Shown in pieces: positions 1-8,169 of a DNA stretch of 64,000 nt; position 1 is the stretch's first letter, and each line of letters begins with the position of its first letter. Source of the DNA: Chitinophagaceae bacterium (GTDB lineage: Bacteria; Bacteroidota; Bacteroidia; Chitinophagales; Chitinophagaceae). Location: positions 107,499-171,498 of the forward strand of contig JADKJI010000002.1 of the NCBI GenBank assembly GCA_016721085.1, read 5' to 3'. A program made the position numbers and the translations under genes. The notes beneath the pieces were generated by a model. That model was not told the origin of the DNA and made no database searches. It was given only the letters and a program-made list of their open reading frames with translations.

Positions 1-1
1 C

Positions 2-154
2 TGGATAGGCGAGCATTGTTTTGAGAAATTAGATGCACCGGTTATGCGATGTGCTTCTTTAGATACGCCGATACCATTTAATTTGGAGTTGGAAAGGAAT
101 TTTATGGCGAAGTCGAGGTTAGGGGATGTGGTGAAGAAATTGGTGGAGTATTAG
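2..154 (+). CDS. C-terminal end of a 2-oxoacid dehydrogenase E1 beta subunit (partial)
   Basis: The reading frame is open from the window edge to the TAG at 152-154 and gives 50 residues. The segment LDAPVMRCASLDTPIPFN followed by a hydrophobic LGDVVKKLVEY tail matches the conserved C-terminal transketolase domain of pyruvate or branched-chain 2-oxoacid dehydrogenase E1 beta subunits. These subunits bind E1 alpha and thiamine diphosphate in the cytoplasm for oxidative decarboxylation of 2-oxoacids. Only the last sixth of the gene is in the window, so pyruvate and branched-chain types cannot be told apart. A REP palindrome follows four bases after the stop. Confidence 0.75.
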   Translation, partial: WIGEHCFEKLDAPVMRCASLDTPIPFNLELERNFMAKSRLGDVVKKLVEY

Positions 155-157
155 GGG

Positions 158-262
158 GTTGTGTTTTACAACTACGGATGCCATCCTACCCCCCGGATGC
201 CATCCTGGGGGGTGGATGGCATCCTATACCCAAGATGACATCCGGGGGGTAGGATGACATCC
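158..262. repeat. REP-like palindrome, copy A (3' side of the RAYT gene)
   Basis: A short GTTGT/ACAAC hairpin at 158-172 is followed by tandem palindromic units. GGATGCCATCC (175-185) is the exact reverse complement of GGATGGCATCC downstream, and the inner CCCCCC and GGGGGG runs also pair. A second half-unit ends at 262. It lies between the E1 beta stop and the RAYT stop, so it faces two convergent gene ends. Five further copies occur at 953, 4662, 6402, 19795 and 21306. Confidence 0.85.
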
Positions 263-269
263 TGAAATA

Positions 270-878
270 TCACTCAATACTGAATTTAAATTCGGTATAA
301 TGCGATAACTGCGCTTGATGTTCCTTGAAAAAGTTCTCTTTTCCTCCAAAAAGTTGAAACACTTTTTCTTTATTAATGATTGTGGGTAAATTATGTAGGA
401 AATCCTGGTAAGAGCTGTAGGGATAGTCCTCCAGTTTATTAGTTAAGCCATGGTGTACATGATTCCAGTTAGTATACAATACCATCCTTTTCATATACTC
501 TTCATCTACAACTTCGATATCTTTAAAAGGTGAACTGAAAAGTCCGCCATGCCTTTCGTATTTTATATTCATCCATCCCGTATGTGAAATAAATAGACTT
601 CTTAAAGCTTCAGTCAGGAATTCATCAACAGTATCAAACTCCAATTTTTTTACTGCTTCATCTATTTCTTTAACCTGTAAGAAAAAATGGAAGTGATTAG
701 GTATAAGGTTGTAGGAAAAGAAGTCTACATATTTCGATAGATACTCTTCCGTCTTAAAAAGGAATCTATTGTAATCTTGAGTGGCCTGGAACAATTGGAG
801 TTTGGAATGAGCCCTGTTATAGACGTGATAGTACTTTCCACTTTCGAATGGCGCCTGATATTTCTTATTTATTGGCAT
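270..878 (-). CDS. REP-associated tyrosine transposase (RAYT, Y1/IS200-like HUH family)
   Basis: The 202-residue protein carries the HUH metal-binding motif as HFH at residues 62-64 inside IPNHFHFFLQV, the usual signature of Y1-family single-strand transposases. The C-terminal part has the LEDYPYSSYQDFL segment typical of the RAYT subfamily (TnpA_REP). The catalytic tyrosine is probably in the helix around YMKRMVLYTNWN, but this is inferred. RAYTs are single-copy domesticated transposases that bind and nick REP hairpins. Here the gene is flanked by REP-like palindromes 8 bases past its stop (copy A) and about 75 bases before its start (copy B), as expected for a REPtron. The start is the ATG at 876-878; the reading frame is intact. 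Confidence 0.88.
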   Translation of the reverse strand: MPINKKYQAPFESGKYYHVYNRAHSKLQLFQATQDYNRFLFKTEEYLSKYVDFFSYNLIPNHFHFFLQVKEIDEAVKKLEFDTVDEFLTEALRSLFISHTGWMNIKYERHGGLFSSPFKDIEVVDEEYMKRMVLYTNWNHVHHGLTNKLEDYPYSSYQDFLHNLPTIINKEKVFQLFGGKENFFKEHQAQLSHYTEFKFSIE

Positions 879-952
879 AAGGTCTAAATTTTTTAGACCT
901 CAAAGCTATAACGGTTATGCGAATGCTAAAGTAGGTTTAGTAGTGGGACACA

Positions 953-1020
953 AGTTGTGTTTTACAACTAGGGATGCCATCCTACCCCCGGATGGCATCC
1001 TGGGGGTAAGATGACATCTC
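953..1020. repeat. REP-like palindrome, copy B (5' side of the RAYT gene)
   Basis: The cap AGTTGTGTTTTACAACT is at 953-969, followed by GGATGCCATCC, a CCCCC run, GGATGGCATCC, a GGGGG run and AAGATGACATC up to 1020. The repeat ends exactly where the stop codon of the minus-strand gene at 1021 begins. With copy A it brackets the RAYT gene. Confidence 0.85.
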
Positions 1021-1848
1021 CTATCGAATCGATTTTAAAAACGCCCAACTCACCGGGACTTGCTCCACAGATCTCGACGACTCATCTTCAATAAACATAT
1101 AAGCCACTTTCTGCTTTCTCCCTATACGTACAATTTCAGCAATATCAATATCTCCTATTCCCAATGTACAGTTGCTTTCAACATCGGCCTGACCGTTTAC
1201 ACTACCAGGTGTTCCCTTAGCTCTGTCTTTTAAATGCATAAGCTTAAATCTGCCCGGATATTTTTTTAGAAGTGTTACAGGATCCTGCCCGGGTTGCTTT
1301 ATCCAGAATACATCCATCTCAAAATTGATATAAGCTGGATTTGATTTTTTTAAAAGATAATCAAACACTGTTCCTTCACCTATTTTATCAAATTCGAATC
1401 CATGCGGATGGTAACAAAGTTTTAATCCTTTTGCAGCTAATTGCTTTCCGGCTTTGTTGAAGACCAGAATTGCTTTATCTGCTTCTTCTTTTGTAAGTTG
1501 TTCCCCTTTGTGTGGTATCCAAAAACAAACCACGAACTTTGCACCATAGGCTTTCGCTTTTTCTGCAACTGCAGCAATGGAGGTATCTAATTCATTATAA
1601 TCCGCTCCAATACTCACAACGCTAATCTTATTTTTAGCCAGTAAGTTCCTGAATTCAGGACCCGGCATTCCATAGGAATCGCCACCTTCAACATACCTGA
1701 TTCCTGTTTTTTGGATAAAAGCTAATGTGCCTGGTATATCCTTTTTAAACTGGTCACGGAGACTATATAACTGTATCCCAAATTGTGATTGGGAAATAGC
1801 AAAAGATGATACCACTACCAATAAGGCAATAAGAGTGACTTTTTTCAT
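1021..1848 (-). CDS. Exported sugar phosphate isomerase/epimerase-like TIM-barrel protein
   Basis: The 275-residue protein starts with a signal peptide (about residues 1-19, MKK followed by a hydrophobic stretch ending FAIS). It continues as an AP-endonuclease-2/xylose-isomerase-like barrel: FGIQLYSLRD, CYHPHGFEFDK, NFEMDVFWIKQPGQDP, MHLKDRAKG and MFIEDESS are the strand ends that carry the metal-binding Glu, His and Asp residues in this superfamily. Such proteins are common in Bacteroidota carbohydrate metabolism, and the exact substrate cannot be read from sequence. It stands alone between a RAYT/REP unit and a divergent serine hydrolase. Its stop codon abuts REP copy B, which may act as its 3' end. 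Confidence 0.85.
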   Translation of the reverse strand: MKKVTLIALLVVVSSFAISQSQFGIQLYSLRDQFKKDIPGTLAFIQKTGIRYVEGGDSYGMPGPEFRNLLAKNKISVVSIGADYNELDTSIAAVAEKAKAYGAKFVVCFWIPHKGEQLTKEEADKAILVFNKAGKQLAAKGLKLCYHPHGFEFDKIGEGTVFDYLLKKSNPAYINFEMDVFWIKQPGQDPVTLLKKYPGRFKLMHLKDRAKGTPGSVNGQADVESNCTLGIGDIDIAEIVRIGRKQKVAYMFIEDESSRSVEQVPVSWAFLKSIR

Positions 1849-1986
1849 ATTAATACGATTTCAATGACTACTAATATAAACTAATTATTCTGTATGATGA
1901 TGGAAATACATAACTTCAGATAGCTATCCTTAACCCGCCAGACTCGTCACTGATTTCAAATATCGATAACACATAAAACTTCTGCT

Positions 1987-3567
1987 TTGAAACTGATAAT
2001 TGCATCCATATGTATCTGTGGATTTCTATATTCCTGTTCTCCTGCAACTAGTACAAAAGATACCTCGATAACTACTTATGACAGTAATTTCAAAGCAGCC
2101 GGTTTTACTGATGCAAATCGATTAGAAAGAATTAAGAATGCCGCTCCCATAATAGATAGCTTGTTTAAAGCAACAGCTATTAAAAATCATTTCCCTGGTC
2201 TGGCTTTTGGAATTGTCGTCGATGGACAGTTAGTCTATACCGGCAATTTTGGATATACAGATATCGCTAAAAAAATCCCCGTTACTTCTTCTTCCTTATT
2301 CCGCATTGCATCAATGAGCAAAAGTTTTACCGCAATGGCTATATTAAAGTTGAGGGATGAAGGAAAGCTACAGCTCGATGAGCCTGCAGAAAACTATATT
2401 CCTGCAATGAAAAAATTGAAGTATCCAACATCGGATGCTCCATTAATAACAATCCGTCATTTATTAACTCATGGTGCAGGTTTTCCGGAAGATAATCCAT
2501 GGGGCGATAGACAATTGGCTGATTCAGATGATGAGTTAGTAGCTCTTCTTGAAAAGCAAGTGTCATTTTCTAATCCTCCAGGCATAGAATTCGAATATAG
2601 TAATCTTGGTTTTGCATTGTTAGGCAGGATAGTGACGGTAGTTTCTGGCAAACCCTATCAACAGTATATTAAAGAAAGTATTTGGGAGCCATTAGGAATG
2701 AAAACTTCCGAATGGGAATATGCTAATATTGCTCCGGATAAATTAGCTCATGGCTATCGCTGGTTGAATGAAACATGGAATGAAGAAACATTGTTACATG
2801 ATAAGGCCGATGGTTCCTGGGGTGCTATGGGAGGAATGATAAGTTCCATTGATGAGTTCAGTAAATATATGGCGCTGCATCTTTCTTCATGGCCTCCTTC
2901 GAATGCTCCCGACAACGGACCTGTTAAAAGAAGTTCTGTTCGCGAAATGCATCATCCCTGGCGTGTTAATGGAATGAATGTGAATTACAAGTATACAGAT
3001 GGAAGATCTTGTCCAGTAGTAAGCGCCTATTGTTATGGACTGGGTTGGATGCGCGATTGTGATGGCAGAGAATACATTTCACACAGTGGAGGCCTACCTG
3101 GGTTTGGAAGCCAGTGGCGTATACTTCCTGATTATGGTATCGGTGTAGTGGCATTTGCCAATCGCACTTATGCAAATGTTGGACAAGTGAATATGCAGGT
3201 ACTTGATACTCTCATTAAACTTGCTCAATTGAAACCTAGAGAGCTTCCTTCATCAGCGATATTGGAAAAAAGAAAGAATGAATTAGTGAAGTTATTACCA
3301 GATTGGAAAAGTGCTGAGCAATCTGGCATATTTGCAGAGAACTTCTTTCCGGATTATCCGATTGATACACTAAAGAAATACGCACAAGAGCTTTATTTGA
3401 AAGCTGGAAATATAAAGGGCGTACATCAAGTGAAAGCCGAGAATCAACTTCGCGGATCGTTTATAATTGAAGGTGAAAAAGCAAATATCGAGATCTATTT
3501 CACCCTTTCACCGGAAAATCCTGCACTTATTCAGGAGTATCATATTACGGAAGCAGTCAAGAAGTAA
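1987..3567 (+). CDS. Serine hydrolase of the class C beta-lactamase family, lipoprotein
   Basis: The 526-residue protein opens with a lipoprotein signal (FLYSC, lipidated Cys17), so it is probably anchored in the cell envelope. The beta-lactamase/PBP4-like domain has S109-M-S-K112 (SxxK), YSN in EYSNLGFALLG and HSG in ISHSGGLPGFG, the three catalytic motifs of penicillin-recognising serine hydrolases. The C-terminal 130 residues form an extra domain. The start is a TTG at 1987, chosen because it gives a complete signal peptide; no nearer ATG does. Substrates of these enzymes range from D-amino peptides to esters. This is the first of five paralogues in the first 21 kb. Confidence 0.88.
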   Translation: MKLIIASICICGFLYSCSPATSTKDTSITTYDSNFKAAGFTDANRLERIKNAAPIIDSLFKATAIKNHFPGLAFGIVVDGQLVYTGNFGYTDIAKKIPVTSSSLFRIASMSKSFTAMAILKLRDEGKLQLDEPAENYIPAMKKLKYPTSDAPLITIRHLLTHGAGFPEDNPWGDRQLADSDDELVALLEKQVSFSNPPGIEFEYSNLGFALLGRIVTVVSGKPYQQYIKESIWEPLGMKTSEWEYANIAPDKLAHGYRWLNETWNEETLLHDKADGSWGAMGGMISSIDEFSKYMALHLSSWPPSNAPDNGPVKRSSVREMHHPWRVNGMNVNYKYTDGRSCPVVSAYCYGLGWMRDCDGREYISHSGGLPGFGSQWRILPDYGIGVVAFANRTYANVGQVNMQVLDTLIKLAQLKPRELPSSAILEKRKNELVKLLPDWKSAEQSGIFAENFFPDYPIDTLKKYAQELYLKAGNIKGVHQVKAENQLRGSFIIEGEKANIEIYFTLSPENPALIQEYHITEAVKK

Positions 3568-3591
3568 TATTTATTAGTTGCCAGCACTAGT

Positions 3592-4658
3592 TCAATGCCA
3601 ACAAATCTCTTCTGCTTTGGTTATGATATTTTGAAAATTGGCATGTGCATTATTGCATAGTATGATAATTGTTTTATTCTTCCCGATATTCCGGATTATT
3701 TGCGTTTTATAACCTGGATTATCTCCATTATGCATTACAATTCTGCCGTAATAGGTATTGTCTGGAAGATCCCAACCAAAGCCATAATGAGAAAAAGTAC
3801 CATCTTTTAATCTCTGGGAACTGAATGCTTCTTCAAGAGTGTTAGCACTAACTAATCTACCTGTATATAATGCCTGATCCCACTTCAATAAATCAGATGC
3901 TGTAGAGCTGATTCTTCCGGGTCCTTTACGATTTCCCAACCAGATAGTATAATTGGAGGAAGGGAATGAATCGGCTCTTACATATTCTTTTCTTTCAGAA
4001 ACCATTATATGTCCAATTGCGAAATTCTTTATTGCAGCTTTTTCAGATAAGGATCTGATATCTGTGTTTTGCATTTGAAGTGGTTTGAAAATCCACTCCT
4101 GCATATTGCAATAAAATCTTTTCCTGATGCTTTTCAGCAATGCTCGCTAATAAAACGTAGCCAGTATTGCTGTATTCATATTTTGTGCCTGGTTCAAATT
4201 GGGATAGAGGAGCATATTTATTCAGGTAGGCAATGATATCGTTGTTATTGGCCACCTTAGATTTATCCCAGTAACTATCCATCACTGCCTGATAGTCGGG
4301 GAGCCCACTGGTATGGGTTAGCAGTTGACGAATTGTTATTCCTTTATAAGGGATGTTGAGATATTTTTCTACCAGATCATCAAAACCCAATTTGCCTTTA
4401 TCTTTTAGCATCATTATGATCATGGCGGTAAACTGTTTTGATACTGATGCCAGTTCAAATATGTCAGTTTTTTCGAGAGGAACTTTTGTGCAAATTCTCG
4501 ATAGCCGAATGATTTGTAATAAACAGGGTCCCCTTTTCTGCTACCAGAACAACGCCGCTGAAATCTTTTTGGGATTGAATGAGGGAGTCTAATCGAACTT
4601 GTAAGTTGGATTGAGCAGTTGCGAAAATTGGTAAGAATAGAAATAAGATTTGTTTCAT
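3592..4658 (-). pseudogene. Frameshifted class C beta-lactamase-family serine hydrolase
   Basis: Three overlapping minus-strand reading frames together make one SxxK hydrolase. Frame one gives the signal peptide MKQILFLFLPIFATAQ (from 4658). Frame two gives FELASVSKQFTAM with the SVSK motif, then HTSGLPDY and the YSN of YEYSNTGYVLL. Frame three gives the C-terminal part with HNG in VMHNGDNPGYK and the stop at 3592. Frame changes are needed near 4490-4510 (probably two) and near 4120. All three catalytic motifs survive, so the damage is recent or reflects sequencing errors. It is convergent with the intact paralogue ending at 3567. Confidence 0.82.
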
Positions 4659-4661
4659 ACT

Positions 4662-4730
4662 AGTTGTATTTTACAAGGGGAGATGTCATCTTACCCCCAA
4701 GATGACATCTTGGGGGTAAGATGACATCTC
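4662..4730. repeat. REP-like palindrome, copy C (perfect 19-bp arms)
   Basis: The cap AGTTGTATTTTACAA (4662-4676) precedes two 19-bp arms, 4680-4698 and 4712-4730, which are exact reverse complements. The 13-nt centre AAGATGACATCTT is itself nearly palindromic. The hairpin starts 9 bases past the stop codon of the serine hydrolase at 4739 (minus strand) and just upstream of the broken paralogue. Confidence 0.88.
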
Positions 4731-4738
4731 GAATTTCG

Positions 4739-6388
4739 CTATTTTATTTTCCTGAACAGTAAATGCTGAACCCTGCCACTATTTACCTCAAAACCAGTAA
4801 CAATCCCCTTCTTATTTCTGATAAATCGAATATGGTCCATCCACCAGGTATCATTTTTGAATTGGTCAGGTGCTATTCTTATTAATTTGAAATCTGAGTG
4901 TTTCCTGTGTTGTAAGGTTAGTGTATCTTTTACTTGTTCAATTGAATAATAAGATTCGGTTTCATCATTATAGTATTTCCCAATGTATTCTTTTGGATTC
5001 AGAGCAATTGGTGCTTTGGGCTGTCTATAATAGGTTTGCCTGCCAATAGCATTTTCAATTACGAATTCATTTACCATTTCTTTCCCATTTAAATCTGTAA
5101 AATGAAAAGTAAGGCCTGTTATTTCGTAAGTGTTGTCATCAACCTTAAAAAGTGTTTGATTACTCGCAGTGTTTGGTTGGGAGTTTATTGTAACAAGAAA
5201 TTTTCCTTTGCTAAAACTAAATCCGATTCGTTCTCCATTATAGGCATAATAGTCCCCAACCAGTTTTTTTAATATGGTGCTATCTGCTTTTTCTCTCTTT
5301 TCCTCTTTTATTGCTAACTCTTTTTTCGGAAGTAATACGTCGGCGATCAAGCTGTTTAAAAAACCGGTGGAAATAGTTGCGAGGTTGCTGAATATAATAA
5401 TGCCGGTTTTCGCTTCGGGATAATAGCTCAAATACGTTCTATAACCCGCATCAGCTCCGCCATGACTGATTTGCTTATACCCTTTATACTCATTAACTGC
5501 TAAGCCAAAAGCATAATCCAGTTTCTTGTTATCATTTAGTATGCCAGTTGAGAACATTTTATTAATTAGGTCTTTCCCTCCCACTTGACCAGTTTCGAAA
5601 TTGAGTAACCATTTTGCTTCATCTTCTACTGTAGTGAATAAGCTAGTTGCTCCAACAGTGGAATAGCTTAATACACTATGCCTGAAAACATTTTTTGGAC
5701 CTGGATAATAGGAATAAGCTCGGTTCTTTACGAGTTCCTGGTAGTTATCGTGAAAATGGGTATTACTCATTCCCAGCGGAAGGAAGATGTTCTTATTGCA
5801 ATATTCACGCAATGACATACCGCTTATTTTCTTTACAATTTCACCCAGCAAGGTATAGCCGGTATTACAGTACATATACTGTTCGCCAGGAGTAAAATTC
5901 AATTCTTTTTGAGTCGACACCAGTTTGATTACCTGGTCTTGAGTTATGACATCATCTAATTGCCAACCTGCAATTGCTAATAACTGCCATTGATCGCGAA
6001 GACCGCTGGTATGATTTATCAGATGTTGAATAGTAATTTTTTTGCCGAAATCAGGTACATAATCCAGATATTTCCTGATATCATCGGTTAAGGATAGCTT
6101 TCCTTCCTTCTCAAGTAACAGGATACTGAATGCAACCACCTGTTTTGAAAGGGAAGCAATATGGAATATTGTAGAAGAGGTAATCGGAATATCATATTCA
6201 AGGTTAGCGGTCCCATATCCGTTTTTAAAAACCAATTGTCCGTTTTGGATTATGGCAACGGCAGCCCCGGGTGTTTTAGAGTTGTAGTTGCTGAAAATGC
6301 GGTCAATCTTTTTGGCTGTTGAATCTGGGAGTGTTTGAGCGAACAAACAAGCTGGAAAAAGCAAAAAGAGGATAAGTTTTGTAAACAT
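4739..6388 (-). CDS. Exported serine hydrolase of the class C beta-lactamase family with C-terminal domain
   Basis: The 549-residue protein has a signal peptide (MFTKLILFLLFPACLFAQ) and the motifs S79-L-S-K82, YCN in MYCNTGYTLLG and HGG in SHGGADAGY. After about residue 350 comes a C-terminal extension (PKEYIGKYYNDETESYYSIE) resembling the lipocalin-like domains often attached to these enzymes. It should act in the periplasm or on the outer membrane; the substrate is unknown. It is the downstream member of a minus-strand series (M28 peptidase, acylase, amidase, this gene, broken paralogue) whose spacers contain REP palindromes C and D. Confidence 0.88.
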   Translation of the reverse strand: MFTKLILFLLFPACLFAQTLPDSTAKKIDRIFSNYNSKTPGAAVAIIQNGQLVFKNGYGTANLEYDIPITSSTIFHIASLSKQVVAFSILLLEKEGKLSLTDDIRKYLDYVPDFGKKITIQHLINHTSGLRDQWQLLAIAGWQLDDVITQDQVIKLVSTQKELNFTPGEQYMYCNTGYTLLGEIVKKISGMSLREYCNKNIFLPLGMSNTHFHDNYQELVKNRAYSYYPGPKNVFRHSVLSYSTVGATSLFTTVEDEAKWLLNFETGQVGGKDLINKMFSTGILNDNKKLDYAFGLAVNEYKGYKQISHGGADAGYRTYLSYYPEAKTGIIIFSNLATISTGFLNSLIADVLLPKKELAIKEEKREKADSTILKKLVGDYYAYNGERIGFSFSKGKFLVTINSQPNTASNQTLFKVDDNTYEITGLTFHFTDLNGKEMVNEFVIENAIGRQTYYRQPKAPIALNPKEYIGKYYNDETESYYSIEQVKDTLTLQHRKHSDFKLIRIAPDQFKNDTWWMDHIRFIRNKKGIVTGFEVNSGRVQHLLFRKIK

Positions 6389-6401
6389 ATTGTTTGTTAC
6401 T

Positions 6402-6502
6402 AGTTGTTTTTTACAATTGCGGATGCCATCCTACCCCCCGGATGTCATCCTGGGGGGTGGATGGCACCCAGGATGACATCCGGGGGGTAGGATGGCATCC
6501 GC
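6402..6502. repeat. REP-like palindrome, copy D (perfect 23-bp outer arms)
   Basis: The cap AGTTGTTTTTTACAATT (6402-6418) is followed by outer arms 6419-6441 and 6480-6502, which are exact reverse complements over 23 bases. The centre contains two more GGATG-type half units. The repeat ends nine bases before the stop codon of the amidase gene (6512, minus strand). Confidence 0.88.
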
Positions 6503-6511
6503 AAAGGCCCC

Positions 6512-8137
6512 CTAATCCAAAAACGCTTTCTTAAACCCAGGCACCTTCCTATTCTTTGTCGCCTGCTCATACGCATACGCTATCGCAATCAACTCGCCCT
6601 CCTTATAGGCCCCGGCAAAAAACGAAAACCCTACCGGTAAATCATATACCCATCCTCCCGGAACAGTAATATGCGGATACCCCGACATCGCCGCCGGCTG
6701 TGTCAAGAAATCATCTCCCCATCGGTCACCATACATAACATCAATACTGCAGGAAGGACCCATTGTAATACCCGCGATTGCATCCAATTTGTTTGTAGCA
6801 ATCAGATCGTCTATTATTTTTCTTGATACATCTCTTCCCTTTGCCAAAGCTTCCAAATAATCCTTATCTGCTAAACCCTTGCTCTTTTCACTCGCTTCTA
6901 ATAATTCCTGCTTGAAATAAGGCATGGCTTTATCTTCATTCTGCAGATTAAAAGTTATCACATCCTGCAATGTCTTTATCTTATGATTTGTTCCTGCCAG
7001 ATAAGCATTTAAGCCCGCTTTGAATTCATTTCTGAAAATGGTGCCTTCGTAACTCCCTAATTCATTGATCTTATCTACAAATTCAATATCTACAATCGAT
7101 GCCCCCTGTGCTTTTAAGATTTCAATATTCTTTTCCAGTAACCGATTGATGAACTGGTTCTTGCTTTTCTTTTTCAAGTCAACACCAATCCTTTTACCCT
7201 TTAACCCGTTTGCGTCAAGATATTTTGTATAATCTGTTGCTGCCTTGTCCTTGCTATTAGCAGTAACCGCATCTTTCTCATCTATACCCGCCAATGCTCC
7301 GAGAAAGATAGCAGCATCTTTTACTGTTCTTGCCAGTGGACCAGCAGTATCCTGAGTGGATGATATAGGAATGATACCTGTGCGACTTAATAATCCAACA
7401 GTTGGTTTTATGCCAACAACACCATTTACAGAAGCCGGACAAGTAATAGATCCATCAGTTTCCGTACCAATAGCAACAGCACATAGATTAGCAGCAACGG
7501 CTACTCCTGTTCCGGAACTGGAGCCACAAGGATTATGATCTAATACATACGGCATCTTTGTTTGCCCACCTCTACTGCTCCAGCCCGATGATGAACTTGT
7601 AGAACGATAATTCGCCCACTCACTCAAATTCGTTTTTCCTAATAATACAGCACCGGCTTCCCTGAGTTTAGCTACTATGAAAGCATCTTTCGAAGCAATA
7701 TTTCCAGTAAGCGCCAAAGCACCTGCCGTTGTCATCATCTTATCTCCAGTATCAATATTGTCTTTTATGAGTACCGGAATACCATGTAATGGTCCTCTTA
7801 CTTTACCTGATTTTCTTTCAGCATCCATAGCCATAGCAATACTGATGGCATCAGGATTCACTTCTATTACTGCATTCAGCTTAGGGCCAGCCTTATCAAT
7901 CTTGTTGATACGATCGAGATATGCTTGCGTTATAGATTGGGATGTCAATGCACCGGTTTTCATCTTTTCCTGCAATGCATCTATTGTTGCTTCATTCAAT
8001 TCGAAACTATCTGTTTCGGGTTTGTCGGAAACAGTAGTAAACTTTTCTTTGGGCGTTTCATTACAAGCCGCAAATGTCAAAGCCGTTATTGATAATCCTG
8101 TCAATGAACTATTACGTAAGAAATTTCTCCTGTTCAT
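6512..8137 (-). CDS. Amidase signature family enzyme, exported lipoprotein
   Basis: The 541-residue protein begins with an RR-containing signal ending in a lipobox (LTFAAC, Cys25). The amidase signature follows: the catalytic lysine is K125 in IPVLIKDNIDT, the cis-serine is in CGSSSGTG (about 205-211), and the nucleophilic serine is S230 in TETDGSITCPAS. These enzymes hydrolyse carboxamides; the lipid anchor places this one outside the cytoplasm, so it is not a GatA. It lies 32 bases downstream of the acylase gene on the same strand and is probably co-transcribed with it. The pairing suggests scavenging of amide or peptide compounds, which is inference. Confidence 0.9.
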   Translation of the reverse strand: MNRRNFLRNSSLTGLSITALTFAACNETPKEKFTTVSDKPETDSFELNEATIDALQEKMKTGALTSQSITQAYLDRINKIDKAGPKLNAVIEVNPDAISIAMAMDAERKSGKVRGPLHGIPVLIKDNIDTGDKMMTTAGALALTGNIASKDAFIVAKLREAGAVLLGKTNLSEWANYRSTSSSSGWSSRGGQTKMPYVLDHNPCGSSSGTGVAVAANLCAVAIGTETDGSITCPASVNGVVGIKPTVGLLSRTGIIPISSTQDTAGPLARTVKDAAIFLGALAGIDEKDAVTANSKDKAATDYTKYLDANGLKGKRIGVDLKKKSKNQFINRLLEKNIEILKAQGASIVDIEFVDKINELGSYEGTIFRNEFKAGLNAYLAGTNHKIKTLQDVITFNLQNEDKAMPYFKQELLEASEKSKGLADKDYLEALAKGRDVSRKIIDDLIATNKLDAIAGITMGPSCSIDVMYGDRWGDDFLTQPAAMSGYPHITVPGGWVYDLPVGFSFFAGAYKEGELIAIAYAYEQATKNRKVPGFKKAFLD

Positions 8138-8169
8138 AGCTAGTTGTTTTGGTATTTTATTGAATTCAG

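Noticed and set aside
158..1020. Reading the GGATG repeats as a CRISPR array
   Set aside because: Units are palindromes of variable spacing with no uniform unique spacers and no cas genes.
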